A DNA stretch of 64,000 bases. It comes from Actinoplanes siamensis (GTDB lineage: Bacteria > Actinomycetota > Actinomycetes > Mycobacteriales > Micromonosporaceae). The stretch is taken from contig NZ_BOMW01000028.1 in assembly GCF_016862395.1 (NCBI RefSeq), positions 62,001-126,000 on the forward strand, read 5' to 3'. Below, one piece after another: positions 18,663 through 27,215 of the stretch. Within the stretch, counting starts at the first letter, position 1; every line of letters starts with the position of its first letter. Both the position numbers and the translations under genes were made by a program. The notes under the pieces are model-generated. The model was given only the letters and a program-made list of their open reading frames with translations. It did not search any database and was not told the origin of the DNA.

Positions 18663-19881
18663 GGCCTACGTGTACGACGCGGTCCGGACCCCGCGCGGCC
18701 GGGGCAAACAGACCGGCGCCCTGCACGGGACCAAGCCGATCACCCTGGTCACGGGACTGATCGACGCCGTACGGGAAAGGAATCCCGGTCTTGATCCGAA
18801 AGTGATCGAGGATGTCGTCCTGGGCATCGTCACGCCGATCGGCGAGCAGGGCGGCGACCTGGCCCGGTCCGCGGCGCTGGTCGCCGGGCTGCCGGACACC
18901 ACCGGTGGCGTGCAGCTCAACCGGTTCTGCGCCTCCGGGCTGGAAGCGGTGAACCAGGCCGCGGCCCGGATCCGCGGCGGCTGGGAGCACCTGATCCTGG
19001 CCGGCGGGGTGGAGTCGATGTCGCGCAACCCGATGGGCTCGGACGGCGGCGCCTGGTTCCTGGACCCGGAGACCGCCCTGGCGACCAGCTTCGTGCCGCA
19101 GGGGATCAGCGCCGACCTGATCGCCACCATCGAGGGGTTCGGCCGCGACGACGTCGACGGATACGCCCTGCGGTCGCAGGAACGGGCCGCCAAGGCGATC
19201 GCCGGGGGCGCGTTCAGCCGCTCGATCGTGCCGGTGCGCGACCCGAACGGCCTGGACGTGCTGACCGCCGACGAGCATCCGCGGCCGGACACCACCCGGG
19301 CCGGGCTGGCGAAGCTGAGGCCGTCCTTCGCGGCGATCGGCGAGCAGGCCGGGTTCGACGCGGTCGCGCTGCAGAAGTACCACTGGCTGGAGGCGATCGA
19401 CCACGTCCACCACGCCGGCAACTCGTCCGGGATCGTGGACGGCGCGTCGCTGGTGCTGATCGGGTCGGAACGGATCGGCCGGGATCATGGCCTGACACCC
19501 CGCGCCAGGATCGTCGGCGCGGCGGTGAGCGGCGCCGACCCCACGCTGATGCTCACCGGCCCCACCCCGGCCACCCTGAAGGCGCTCGAGGTGGCCGGCC
19601 TGGACAAGACCGACATCGACCTTTTCGAGATCAACGAGGCGTTCGCCGCGGTGGTGCTCAAGTACATCCGCGATCTCGACCTCGACCCGGAGCAGGTGAA
19701 CGTCAACGGCGGCGCGATCGCCCTCGGCCATCCGCTCGGCGCGACCGGGGCGATGCTGGTCGGGACAGTGCTCGACGAACTGGAGCGGCGTGACCTGCGT
19801 CGGGCCGTCGTGACCCTCTGCATCGGCGGCGGCATGGGCGTCGCCACGGTCATCGAGCGCGTTCAGGAGTTCTCCGCATGA
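18652..19881 (+). CDS. fadA: Acetyl-CoA C-acyltransferase (thiolase)
   Basis: A 409-residue thiolase performing the last, thiolytic step of beta-oxidation. The active-site Cys is in [15 protein letters not shown] (about residue 90), the His in [15 protein letters not shown] (about 365) and the second Cys in [10 protein letters not shown] near the end. The GTG start at 18652 overlaps the dehydrogenase stop by 11 bp. With the downstream hydratase/dehydrogenase fusion it makes a complete FadAB-type set. Confidence 0.93.
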   Translation: MPSEAYVYDAVRTPRGRGKQTGALHGTKPITLVTGLIDAVRERNPGLDPKVIEDVVLGIVTPIGEQGGDLARSAALVAGLPDTTGGVQLNRFCASGLEAVNQAAARIRGGWEHLILAGGVESMSRNPMGSDGGAWFLDPETALATSFVPQGISADLIATIEGFGRDDVDGYALRSQERAAKAIAGGAFSRSIVPVRDPNGLDVLTADEHPRPDTTRAGLAKLRPSFAAIGEQAGFDAVALQKYHWLEAIDHVHHAGNSSGIVDGASLVLIGSERIGRDHGLTPRARIVGAAVSGADPTLMLTGPTPATLKALEVAGLDKTDIDLFEINEAFAAVVLKYIRDLDLDPEQVNVNGGAIALGHPLGATGAMLVGTVLDELERRDLRRAVVTLCIGGGMGVATVIERVQEFSA

Positions 19882-21905
19882 TCGACTATTCCGTGGACAA
19901 CGGCGTCGTCACGCTGACGATGAATGACCCCGACCAATCGGCCAACACGATGAACGCCGCGTACGTGGCGGCGATGACCGCCGCGCTGGACCGGCTGGAG
20001 GCCGAGCGGGAGCAGGTCACCGGCGTGATCGTGACCAGCGCGAAGAGCACGTTCTTCGCCGGCGGCGACCTGCCGTCGATGAGCCGGGCCCGCCCGGAGG
20101 ACGCGCCTGCGCTGTTCGAGCTGCTCGGCACGATCAAGCGGGACCTGCGGCGGCTGGAGACCTACGGCCGCCCGGTGGTCGCCGCGATCAACGGCGCGGC
20201 CCTCGGCGGCGGGTTCGAGATCGCGCTCGCCTGCCACCACCGGATCGCCCTGGACGCGCCGGGCACCCGGGTCGGGTTCCCCGAGGTCACGCTGGGCCTG
20301 CTGCCCGGCGCGGGCGGGGTCGCCCGGACCGTCCGGATGCTCGGCCTGGCCCCGGCGCTCACCGTCTGGCTGCTCACCGGCAAGCGGCTCACGCCGGCCG
20401 CGGCCCGGGACGCCGGGATGATCGACGAGGTGGTCGCCACGCCCGACGAGCTGATCGCGCGCGCGAAGGAGTGGATCGCGGCGAACCCGGACGCCGCCCA
20501 GCCCTGGGACCGCCCCGGTTACCGGATCCCCGGCGGCACCCCGGCCACCCCGAAGCTGGCCAACCAGCTGCCCGCCTTCCCGGCCACGCTGCGCAAGCAG
20601 CTCAAGGGCAACCGGATGCCGGCGCCCGAGGCGATCCTGGCGACCGCTGTCGAGGGCGCCCAGGTGGACCTGGAGACCGCGTTCACGATCGAGACCCGGC
20701 GGCTGATCACGCTGCTCACCGGGCGGGTCGCGAAGAACATGATCGGCGCGTTCTTCTTCGACATGCGGGCGGTCAACGGCGGGGCGGCACGGCCGGACAC
20801 CGAGGTCCCGGCGGCCACCCGGGTCGCGGTGCTGGGGGCCGGGATGATGGGCGCCGGGATCGCGTACGCGTGCGCCCGCGCCGGCCTGGACGTGGTGGTC
20901 AAGGACGTCTCCGCGGAGGCGGCGGCCCGCGCGGTGGCCGAGGGCGACCCGGCCGTGCTGGCCCGGATCACCCCGACCGCCGACGTCGAGGACCTGCGCG
21001 GCTGCGACGTGGTGATCGAGGCGGTCTTCGAGGACCCGGAGCTCAAACGCCGGGTGTTCGCCGAGGTCGAGCCGGTCCTCGCGCCCGGCGCGCTGCTCGC
21101 CTCGAACACCTCCACGCTGCCGATCACCGGCCTGGCCGAGGGCGTCTCCCGGCCGGCCGACTTCATCGGCATGCACTTCTTCTCCCCGGTCGGGAAGATG
21201 CCGCTGCTGGAGATCGTGGCCGGCGCGCGGACCGGCGACGCGGCGATCGCCCGCGCCTTCGACCTGGGCCGCCGGATCGGCAAGACGCCGATCGTGGTCG
21301 GCGACGGGCGCGGCTTCTTCACCAGCCGGGTGATCGGCCAGTTCGTCAACGAGGCGATCGGCATGGTCGCCGAGGGGGTGCCGGCCGCGTCGGTCGAGCA
21401 GGCCGCGCTGCAGGCCGGGTATCCGACCGGTCCGCTGGCGCTGGCCGACGAGGTCACGCTGACGCTGATGCGCAAGATCCACCTGGCGTACCGGGCGGCC
21501 GGGGTGGCCGTGGGGCACGACCGGGCGCACGAGCTGGTCCGGGACATGCTGGAGAACCACGGACGGGCCGGGCGATCGTGCGGGAAGGGCTTCTACACGT
21601 ACCAGGACGGCCGGCGCGGACCGCTCTGGGACGCGCTCGCCGGCTTCGCCACCGACGAGGGCCGCGCCGTGCCCTTCGCCGACCTGCAGGACCGGCTGCT
21701 GTTCAGCGAGGCCCTGGACGCGCTGCGCTGCCGGGCCGAGGGGGTGCTGCGCACCGACGCCGACGGCAACATCGGCTCGATCCTCGGCATCGGCTTCCCG
21801 GCCTGGACCGGCGGGGTGCTGCGGTACGCCGAGCAGCACCCGGACTTCAAGGGCCGGGCTGCCGAGCTGGCGGCACGATACGGGGACAGGTTCGCGCCGG
21901 CATGA
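19878..21905 (+). CDS. fadB: Enoyl-CoA hydratase / 3-hydroxyacyl-CoA dehydrogenase fusion
   Basis: A 675-residue bifunctional beta-oxidation enzyme of FadB/FadJ type. Residues 1-190 are a crotonase domain with [12 protein letters not shown] and [16 protein letters not shown] forming the oxyanion hole. From about 315 a Rossmann fold begins ([20 protein letters not shown]) with [18 protein letters not shown] carrying the catalytic His near 430. The helical C-terminal domain follows, with [12 protein letters not shown] near 515. ATGA overlaps on both sides couple it to thiolase and racemase. Length is slightly short of E. coli FadB (about 729) but complete. Confidence 0.93.
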   Translation: MIDYSVDNGVVTLTMNDPDQSANTMNAAYVAAMTAALDRLEAEREQVTGVIVTSAKSTFFAGGDLPSMSRARPEDAPALFELLGTIKRDLRRLETYGRPVVAAINGAALGGGFEIALACHHRIALDAPGTRVGFPEVTLGLLPGAGGVARTVRMLGLAPALTVWLLTGKRLTPAAARDAGMIDEVVATPDELIARAKEWIAANPDAAQPWDRPGYRIPGGTPATPKLANQLPAFPATLRKQLKGNRMPAPEAILATAVEGAQVDLETAFTIETRRLITLLTGRVAKNMIGAFFFDMRAVNGGAARPDTEVPAATRVAVLGAGMMGAGIAYACARAGLDVVVKDVSAEAAARAVAEGDPAVLARITPTADVEDLRGCDVVIEAVFEDPELKRRVFAEVEPVLAPGALLASNTSTLPITGLAEGVSRPADFIGMHFFSPVGKMPLLEIVAGARTGDAAIARAFDLGRRIGKTPIVVGDGRGFFTSRVIGQFVNEAIGMVAEGVPAASVEQAALQAGYPTGPLALADEVTLTLMRKIHLAYRAAGVAVGHDRAHELVRDMLENHGRAGRSCGKGFYTYQDGRRGPLWDALAGFATDEGRAVPFADLQDRLLFSEALDALRCRAEGVLRTDADGNIGSILGIGFPAWTGGVLRYAEQHPDFKGRAAELAARYGDRFAPA

Positions 21906-22984
21906 CCGCGCTGAGCGGCACCCGGGTGGTGGAGCTGGCCGGGCTGGCGCCCGGTCCGTTCGGCTGCATGGTGCTGGCCGACCTCGGCGCCGACGTGGTG
22001 CTGGTGGACCGGCCGGGCGGGACGGGACCGCTCGTTCCGCCGGCCGGGCCGCTGCAGCGCGGCCGCCGCGCGGTCACCCTCGACCTCAAGTCGCAGGACG
22101 GACTGGCCGGTCTGCTGTCCCTGGTCGAGAAGGCCGACGTGCTGGTGGAGGGCTACCGGCCGGGCGTCGCCGAGCGCCTGGGCTTCGGCCCGCAGACCTG
22201 CCTCACGATCAACCCCCGGCTGGTGTACGGGCGGATCACCGGCTGGGGGCAGGACGGCCCGCTCGCCGCGGCGGCCGGACACGACATCGACTATCTGGCG
22301 ATAGCCGGCGCGCTGGAGCCGCTGGGCCGGTCCGGCGAGCGGCCGCACGCCCCGATCAACCTGCTCGCGGACTTCGCCGGGGGCGGGATGCTGCTCGCCG
22401 TCGGGGTGCTCGCCGCCCTGCTGGAGCGGGAGCGCTCGGGCCGCGGGCAGGTGGTCGACGCGGCGATGGTGGACGGGTCGGCGCTGCTCACCACATTCCT
22501 GCACGGGATGATCGGTTCCGGGCTGTGGCGCGGCGGGCGCGGGGAGAACCTGCTCGACGGCGGAGCGCCGTTCTATGACACGTACCGGACGGCGGACGGC
22601 GGCTACGTGGCGGTCGGCGCGCTGGAGCCGCAGTTCTACGCCGCGTTGCTGGCGGGTCTGGGCCTTACCGGCGACCCGGGGCTGCCGACGCAGTTCGACA
22701 GCCGCGGGTGGCCGGAGCTGCGGCGGGTCTTCACCGAGCGGTTCGCCGCCCGGACCCGGGACGAGTGGGCCGGGGTCTTCGCCGGGCTGGACGCCTGCGT
22801 GAGCCCGGTGCTGACGCCGGCCGAGGCGCCGGCGCATCCGCACAACCGGGCGCGCGACGCGTTCGTCGAGGTGGACGGGGTGCCGCAGCCGGCTCCGGCG
22901 CCACGGTTCAGCCGTACGCCGGCAGCGGTGCCGCAAGCGTGCCGGGCCGCCACCGTACCGGAGATCCTGGAACTCTGGTCCTGA
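21902..22984 (+). CDS. CaiB/BaiF CoA-transferase family protein, probable alpha-methylacyl-CoA racemase
   Basis: A 360-residue class III CoA-transferase-fold protein, the same length as mycobacterial alpha-methylacyl-CoA racemase. Candidate catalytic residues of that enzyme are visible: His in AAGHDIDYLAIAGAL (about 120-134), Asp in NLLADFAGGG and Glu in VGALEPQFY. If correct, it inverts 2R-methylacyl-CoAs to 2S so that the dehydrogenase can act, pointing to branched-chain fatty acid or sterol side-chain breakdown. ATG at 21902 overlaps the preceding stop as ATGA. A true CoA transferase is the alternative. Confidence 0.85.
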   Translation: MTALSGTRVVELAGLAPGPFGCMVLADLGADVVLVDRPGGTGPLVPPAGPLQRGRRAVTLDLKSQDGLAGLLSLVEKADVLVEGYRPGVAERLGFGPQTCLTINPRLVYGRITGWGQDGPLAAAAGHDIDYLAIAGALEPLGRSGERPHAPINLLADFAGGGMLLAVGVLAALLERERSGRGQVVDAAMVDGSALLTTFLHGMIGSGLWRGGRGENLLDGGAPFYDTYRTADGGYVAVGALEPQFYAALLAGLGLTGDPGLPTQFDSRGWPELRRVFTERFAARTRDEWAGVFAGLDACVSPVLTPAEAPAHPHNRARDAFVEVDGVPQPAPAPRFSRTPAAVPQACRAATVPEILELWS

Positions 22985-23157
22985 TCCGTGATCCCTGGGA
23001 AAGGGGCCGCCCAGCCGGACCGTTTGCCGGACCGGCCCGACTGGACGGCGTCTGACCACGGCCTCGGGCCGCGTGTTCACCTTCGGTCAGAACATCAAGG
23101 ATCAACGGTCGCGGCGGCGGAACGGCACGCCCTCGGCCCGGAACGTCAGATGGTGAA

Positions 23158-23268
23158 TCATGCGGCCTGCCCGGCGTGTTTCTCCCGATACATCACGACT
23201 TTCTCCCGATACATCGCGACGTCGGCCTCAGGCGACGCCCGCTCCGGCTCGACGATGTCGGTGCGCAC
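23158..23268 (-). pseudogene. Remnant of a GGDEF (diguanylate cyclase) C-terminus
   Basis: In the minus-strand frame ending at 23158 the peptide DIVEPERASPEADVAMYREK reads like the end of a GGDEF domain, whose usual ending is an EPG-type loop followed by ADxAMYxAK. The linker between ASPEA and DVAMYRE is shorter than usual, MYREK is duplicated by a 21-bp tandem repeat, and no GG(D/E)EF core is found upstream. A fragment left by deletion best explains this; chance resemblance is possible given the short length. Confidence 0.5.
23179..23220 (-). repeat. 21-bp tandem duplication
   Basis: Two adjacent copies, 23179-23199 and 23200-23220, differ at one base. They lie inside the GGDEF-like remnant and duplicate seven codons (MYREKVV / VAMYREK). 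Because the length is a multiple of three the reading frame is kept. Confidence 0.8.
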
Positions 23269-23300
23269 AAGCCTCCATCGGCAGGCCGGGCGAAGACATG

Positions 23301-23334
23301 AGGAAGGCCGGTCGCGGGCGTGACCGGCCTTCCT
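23301..23334. terminator. Hairpin terminator after the chemoreceptor gene
   Basis: AGGAAGGCCGGTC (23301-23313) and its exact complement (23322-23334) form a 13-bp stem with an 8-base loop. It sits 22 bp beyond the stop of the minus-strand chemoreceptor gene. No T-tract follows, as is common in high-GC actinomycetes. Confidence 0.75.
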
Positions 23335-23356
23335 GCTCCTCGTCCGGGTTACCGGG

Positions 23357-24916
23357 TCAGAACCTGAACGCGCCGACGAGCGCCCGGAGTTCCTCCGCGG
23401 TCCGGGAGACCTCCTCACTGGCCTCACGGGTTTGGTTGACGCCGCTGACGGTGACGCCGCTGGCGGCCGAGACGTCGTTGATGTTCGCGGCGATCCGGTT
23501 CGAGCCGGCCGCCACCTCGGCGATGCTGCGGCTCATCTCGCCGGTGGTGGCGGTCTGCTCCTCGACCGCCGAGGCGATGGTGGTCTGGAAGTCGTTGATC
23601 TGGGCGATCACCTCGGAGATCCGGTTGATCACCTCAACCGCGCCGCCGGTGTCCTGCTGGATGGCGTTGACCCGGGCGCCGATGTCCTCGGTGGCGCGGG
23701 CGGTCTCCTGGGCCAGGTCCTTGACCTCGCTGGCGACCACGGCGAAGCCCTTGCCGGCGTCGCCGGCCCGGGCGGCCTCGATGGTGGCGTTCAGGGCGAG
23801 CAGGTTGGTCTGCTCGGCGATGCTGGTGATCAGCTTGATCACGTTCCCGATCTCGGCGGACGAGTCACCGAGCCGGCGGATGCTCTCGGTGGCGCGGGCC
23901 GCCTCGGCGACCGCGACCGAGGCAACCTGGGCGGCCTCGGCGGCGTTGCGGGAGATCTCCCGGATCGACAGGCCCATCTCCTCGGAGCCGGCCGCGACGG
24001 TCTGCACGTTGCGGGAGATCTCGTCGGCCTCGGTCGCGGCGGACGAGCTCTGCCGGTCGGTGTTGTCCACCGCTGCGGCGATCTCGCCCGAGACGGCGGC
24101 GAGCTCGGTGGATGCGGTGGCCAGGGCGTCGGAGTCCTTGGCGATGGTGTTCATCGACCCGCGCAGCTTGTCCAGCGTGCGGTCCAGGCCCTGGGCCATG
24201 GCGCCCAACTCGTCGCGGCTGGTGATGCCGCTGCGCTCGGTGAGGTCGCCCTTGTCCAGCGCGTCGATGACCTTGCCGATCTTACGGATCGGGCCGAGGA
24301 TCGACCTGACCAGCGGGACCGCCATGCCGATCAGCAAGGCGAACCCGATCAGCGCCACGACGATCGCGGTCCACCGGGTCGACGTGACAGTGCTTCCCAT
24401 CGCGGCCTGCTCGGCCTCTACCAGCTTGGTCACTTCCTCGGTGAGCGCGTCGAGATCCCCGTCGGTCTTGGCGTTCTTCTCACCGATCTCGCTGGTCCGG
24501 CCGCGCACCGAGGAGGGATCCTTGACGCCGGCCGCGACGAAGTCCGTGATGAAGGTGTTGAAGTCGTCGAAATCACCCTGGTATTCGTCGAGCTTCTCGA
24601 CGATGGCGGACGGCAGGCCGCAGTTGCGGATGGCGGCCGTCGCGTCGGCCGAGGACTGCACGTCGTCGGCGATGTCCTGGGTGACGTCGTCGCCGAGCCC
24701 CGCCCGGTAGCCGTCGACCTTCAGCTCGCTCTGCCGGTTGTTCAGGTGGTTCAACGCCGCCAGGCCGCACTGGAGCTGGTTGACCTTCAGGCCCTGCCGC
24801 GCCAACCGCTCCTGGCCGACCATCGTGATCGCGCCCATGCCGCCCAGGGCCAGCGAGCCGGTGGCCACGATGATGCCCAGCCGTCTGGCTGTGCCGATGT
24901 TCTCCAGACCGAGCAT
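23357..24916 (-). CDS. Methyl-accepting chemotaxis protein
   Basis: A 519-residue chemoreceptor. Membrane helix 1 is at about 12-34 and helix 2 at about 188-210. Between them is a short extracytoplasmic four-helix-type ligand domain containing two cysteines (QLQCG, RNCGLP). A HAMP domain follows (LGPIRKIGKVIDALDKGDLT). The signalling hairpin tip reads [20 protein letters not shown], and EEQTATTGEMSRSI follows. ATG at 24916 (MLGLENIG) is preferred to the GTG nine codons upstream. It signals to CheA/CheW, which are not in the window, so it is an orphan receptor. Confidence 0.92.
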   Translation of the reverse strand: MLGLENIGTARRLGIIVATGSLALGGMGAITMVGQERLARQGLKVNQLQCGLAALNHLNNRQSELKVDGYRAGLGDDVTQDIADDVQSSADATAAIRNCGLPSAIVEKLDEYQGDFDDFNTFITDFVAAGVKDPSSVRGRTSEIGEKNAKTDGDLDALTEEVTKLVEAEQAAMGSTVTSTRWTAIVVALIGFALLIGMAVPLVRSILGPIRKIGKVIDALDKGDLTERSGITSRDELGAMAQGLDRTLDKLRGSMNTIAKDSDALATASTELAAVSGEIAAAVDNTDRQSSSAATEADEISRNVQTVAAGSEEMGLSIREISRNAAEAAQVASVAVAEAARATESIRRLGDSSAEIGNVIKLITSIAEQTNLLALNATIEAARAGDAGKGFAVVASEVKDLAQETARATEDIGARVNAIQQDTGGAVEVINRISEVIAQINDFQTTIASAVEEQTATTGEMSRSIAEVAAGSNRIAANINDVSAASGVTVSGVNQTREASEEVSRTAEELRALVGAFRF

Positions 24917-25041
24917 CTTCCCCCCAAGATTGTCCGACTGCACACACTGTCGACAGCGCGGCAGGCCAACTGAGGGAGAACCACGGCCTTCGCGCGGTTT
25001 TGCTCGGTTTCCTTCCGGTTGCGGGCGCTATGCTCTGATCG

Positions 25042-25386
25042 CTACCGGTGGATCTTCGAGCGCCAGTCCGCCGGGACGGCCCCCGCCGGGCCCGGCGTCG
25101 GCTGGTCCTCCGGGCGGCTGCGCGCCGGGGCCAGCTCCGGCCCGTCCAGGACCTCGTTCGTGTCGTAGTTCCAGAACCAGTCCTCGCCCGGCTCGAACGA
25201 CTGGATCACCGGGTGGCCGGTGGCCCGGAAGTGCGCGGTGGCGTGCCGCGCCGGCGAGGTGTCGCAGCAGCCGATGTGCCCGCACTGCGCGCACCGGCGC
25301 AGGTGGACCCACCACCCGTGGGACTCGAGGCACTCCACGCAACCGGTGCCGGACGGCGGGACATCTGGCCGGATCGACGCGCTCAC
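25042..25386 (-). CDS. UBP-type zinc-finger protein
   Basis: A 114-residue protein consisting almost only of a ZnF-UBP domain: CVECLESHGWWVHLRRCAQC, then GHIGCCDTSPARHATAHFRA and GHPVIQSFEPGEDWFWNY, with the expected Cys/His zinc ligands. In eukaryotes the fold binds free ubiquitin C-termini; in actinobacteria stand-alone copies are common and their partner is unknown. GTG at 25386 is the probable start. It lies between the chemoreceptor and an HxlR regulator, with no operon link to the former. Confidence 0.88.
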   Translation of the reverse strand: MSASIRPDVPPSGTGCVECLESHGWWVHLRRCAQCGHIGCCDTSPARHATAHFRATGHPVIQSFEPGEDWFWNYDTNEVLDGPELAPARSRPEDQPTPGPAGAVPADWRSKIHR

Positions 25387-25396
25387 GCCGTGGAAC

Positions 25397-25789
25397 CTAC
25401 CGCACCCCGGCGGCATGGTCCCGGTCGTATTCCGCCCGAGCCGCCCGGACCTGGCCGATCTCGCCCTCCAGCAGATCGATCAGCTCCTTCAGCTTGGCGG
25501 CGGCACGTGCGCCGAGCGGGGTCAGGCTGTACTCCACCCGGGGCGGGATGGTGGCCTGCACCTCGCGCCGGACCAGGCCGTCGCGCTCCAGCGCCTGCAG
25601 GGTCTGGGCCAGCATCTTCTCGCTGACGCCGTCGACCCGGCGGCGCAGCGCGTTGAAGCGGTAGCTGCCGTCGTGCAGCGCGGCCAGGGCCAGACCGCCC
25701 CACTTGCCGGTGACATTTGTCAGAACACCCCGGGAGGCGCAGTCCCGGGCGAAGACGCTGGGGATCAGGTCGTCGGCGGGATCACTCAT
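25397..25789 (-). CDS. HxlR-family transcriptional regulator
   Basis: A 130-residue winged-helix regulator. It starts MSDPADDLIPSVFARDCASRG, has the family's early Cys (CASRG, often a redox sensor), GKWGGLALAALHDGSYRFN, the recognition region VSEKMLAQTLQALERDGLV and the wing PRVEYSLTPLG. It is divergent from a QorB-like quinone reductase, the same arrangement as ytfH/ytfG (qorB) of E. coli, so it probably controls that gene in response to quinone or electrophile stress. Confidence 0.9.
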   Translation of the reverse strand: MSDPADDLIPSVFARDCASRGVLTNVTGKWGGLALAALHDGSYRFNALRRRVDGVSEKMLAQTLQALERDGLVRREVQATIPPRVEYSLTPLGARAAAKLKELIDLLEGEIGQVRAARAEYDRDHAAGVR

Positions 25790-25849
25790 GACAGTGAGAA
25801 TACCCAGCTCCGCAGCACTTCCCCGAGTGACGACGCACACTCCTGGTTG

Positions 25850-25870
25850 GTACTTTCTAATAGTTAGTGC
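25850..25870. promoter_or_regulatory. Candidate HxlR operator in the divergent gap
   Basis: GTACT (25850-25854) and AGTGC (25866-25870) are near-inverted (4 of 5) around an AT-rich core (TTCTAATAGTT), unusual in this GC-rich DNA. It sits between the regulator (start 25789) and the QorB-like gene (start 25915). GTAC-ended dyads with an AT-rich centre are usual for HxlR proteins; binding is inferred. Confidence 0.4.
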
Positions 25871-25914
25871 ATTCTCGGATGCAGCACTCGACGTCGAACC
25901 TCAAGGAGTTCGCC

Positions 25915-26778
25915 ATGACCACCATCGCTGTCACCGGCGCCACCGGACACCTCGGCCGCCTCGTCGTGCAGGCCCTGCTCGACCGGGGTGTCGAGCCCGG
26001 CTCGATCGTCGCCGCGGTGCGCAGCCCGGAGAAGGCGGCCGGCCTGCTCGCCCACGGGGTGCAGGCGCGCGAGGCCGACTTCGACCGGCCGGAGACCCTG
26101 GCGTCCGCGTTCGCCGGCGTCGACAGGCTGCTGCTGGTCTCCACCAGCTCGCCGGGCAGTCGGCTCACCCAGCACGTCGCGGCGATCGACGCGGCCAAGG
26201 CGGCGGGCGTCGGCTTCGTGGCGTACACCAGCATCCTGCGGGCCGACACCACACCTGTCGCGCTGGCCGCCGACCACAAGGCCACCGAGGAGCACCTGGC
26301 GGCGTCCGGGCTGGCCCACTCGTTCCTGCGCAACGGCTGGTACATCGAGAATTACACCGCGCAGATCCCCACGGTGAAGGCGACCGGGTCGTTCCTGGGC
26401 AGCGCGGGCGAGGGCCGGATCGCCGGCGCGACGCGGCTGGACTACGCCGAGGCGGCGGCCGCGGTGCTGACCGCAGCGGCGCCGAAGACGGTGTACGAGC
26501 TGGGCGGCGACCAGCCGTTCACGATGGCCGAGCTGGCCGCCGAGGTGGGCCGGCAACTGGGCGCCGAGATCTCCTACACCGACGTCCCGGCCGAGAAGCT
26601 GGTCGAGATCCTGGCCGGCGCGGGCGTCCCGCAGGGCTTCGCCGAGATCCTCGCCGACACCGACGTCCAGATCCGCGAGAACGGCGCCCTCGACAACCCG
26701 GGCCCCGACCTGCGCGACCTGATCGGCCGCCCGACCACCCCGCTCGCCACCGCGGTAGCCGAGGCACTGAAAGCCTGA
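25915..26778 (+). CDS. NAD(P)-dependent quinone oxidoreductase, QorB/NmrA-like
   Basis: A 287-residue atypical short-chain dehydrogenase. The N-terminal Rossmann motif is TGATGHLGRLVVQALLDRG. TSSPGSRLTQHVAAIDAAKA and the FLRNGWYIENYT block (about 140) are typical of QorB/NmrA proteins that reduce quinones or sense NADP. ATG at 25915 follows AAGGAG by 6 bases. The divergent HxlR gene supports a detoxification role. Confidence 0.9.
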   Translation: MTTIAVTGATGHLGRLVVQALLDRGVEPGSIVAAVRSPEKAAGLLAHGVQAREADFDRPETLASAFAGVDRLLLVSTSSPGSRLTQHVAAIDAAKAAGVGFVAYTSILRADTTPVALAADHKATEEHLAASGLAHSFLRNGWYIENYTAQIPTVKATGSFLGSAGEGRIAGATRLDYAEAAAAVLTAAAPKTVYELGGDQPFTMAELAAEVGRQLGAEISYTDVPAEKLVEILAGAGVPQGFAEILADTDVQIRENGALDNPGPDLRDLIGRPTTPLATAVAEALKA

Positions 26779-26840
26779 TCCACCCGCTCCGACCGCCGTA
26801 GTAGTTTGGGAACGGTCGTCCTACCCAGGAGGGAAGATCG

Positions 26841-27215
26841 ATGAGTGACAGGCCCCGCAAGCAGCCTGGACCCGACCACCCCATCACCGTCACGCCGACC
26901 GGCGAACGGGTGGTGGTGACGGTCGCCGGCAAGGTGGTGGCGGACACACAGAACGCGCTGAGCCTGCGCGAGGCGACGTATCCGGCGGTGCAGTACGTGC
27001 CGCTCGCCGACGTCGACCGGTCGCTGCTGGAGCGCACCGGCACGCAGACCTACTGCCCGTACAAGGGTGAGGCCGGCTACTACACGATCAACGTCGACGG
27101 GCAGCGCGCCGTCGACGCGATCTGGGAGTACGCGGACCCCTACGACGCGGTCGCGGAGATCAAGGACCACGTCGCCTTCTACCCGGACCGGGTGGAGAGC
27201 ATCCGGATCGGCTGA
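26841..27215 (+). CDS. DUF427 domain protein
   Basis: A 124-residue cytosolic protein, nearly all one DUF427 domain: VTVAGKVVADTQNALSLREA, YPAVQYVPLADVD, TQTYCPYKGEAGYYTI and the closing AFYPDRV. The function is not established. ATG at 26841 is preceded by AGGAGG 8 bases upstream. Its stop codon directly abuts the stop of the convergent LLM gene with no base between them (TGATCA). Confidence 0.9.
   Translation: MSDRPRKQPGPDHPITVTPTGERVVVTVAGKVVADTQNALSLREATYPAVQYVPLADVDRSLLERTGTQTYCPYKGEAGYYTINVDGQRAVDAIWEYADPYDAVAEIKDHVAFYPDRVESIRIG

Noticed and set aside
23179-23220. Possible CRISPR-like repeat
   Set aside because: Two directly adjacent 21-bp copies with no spacer; a coding-frame duplication inside a gene remnant.
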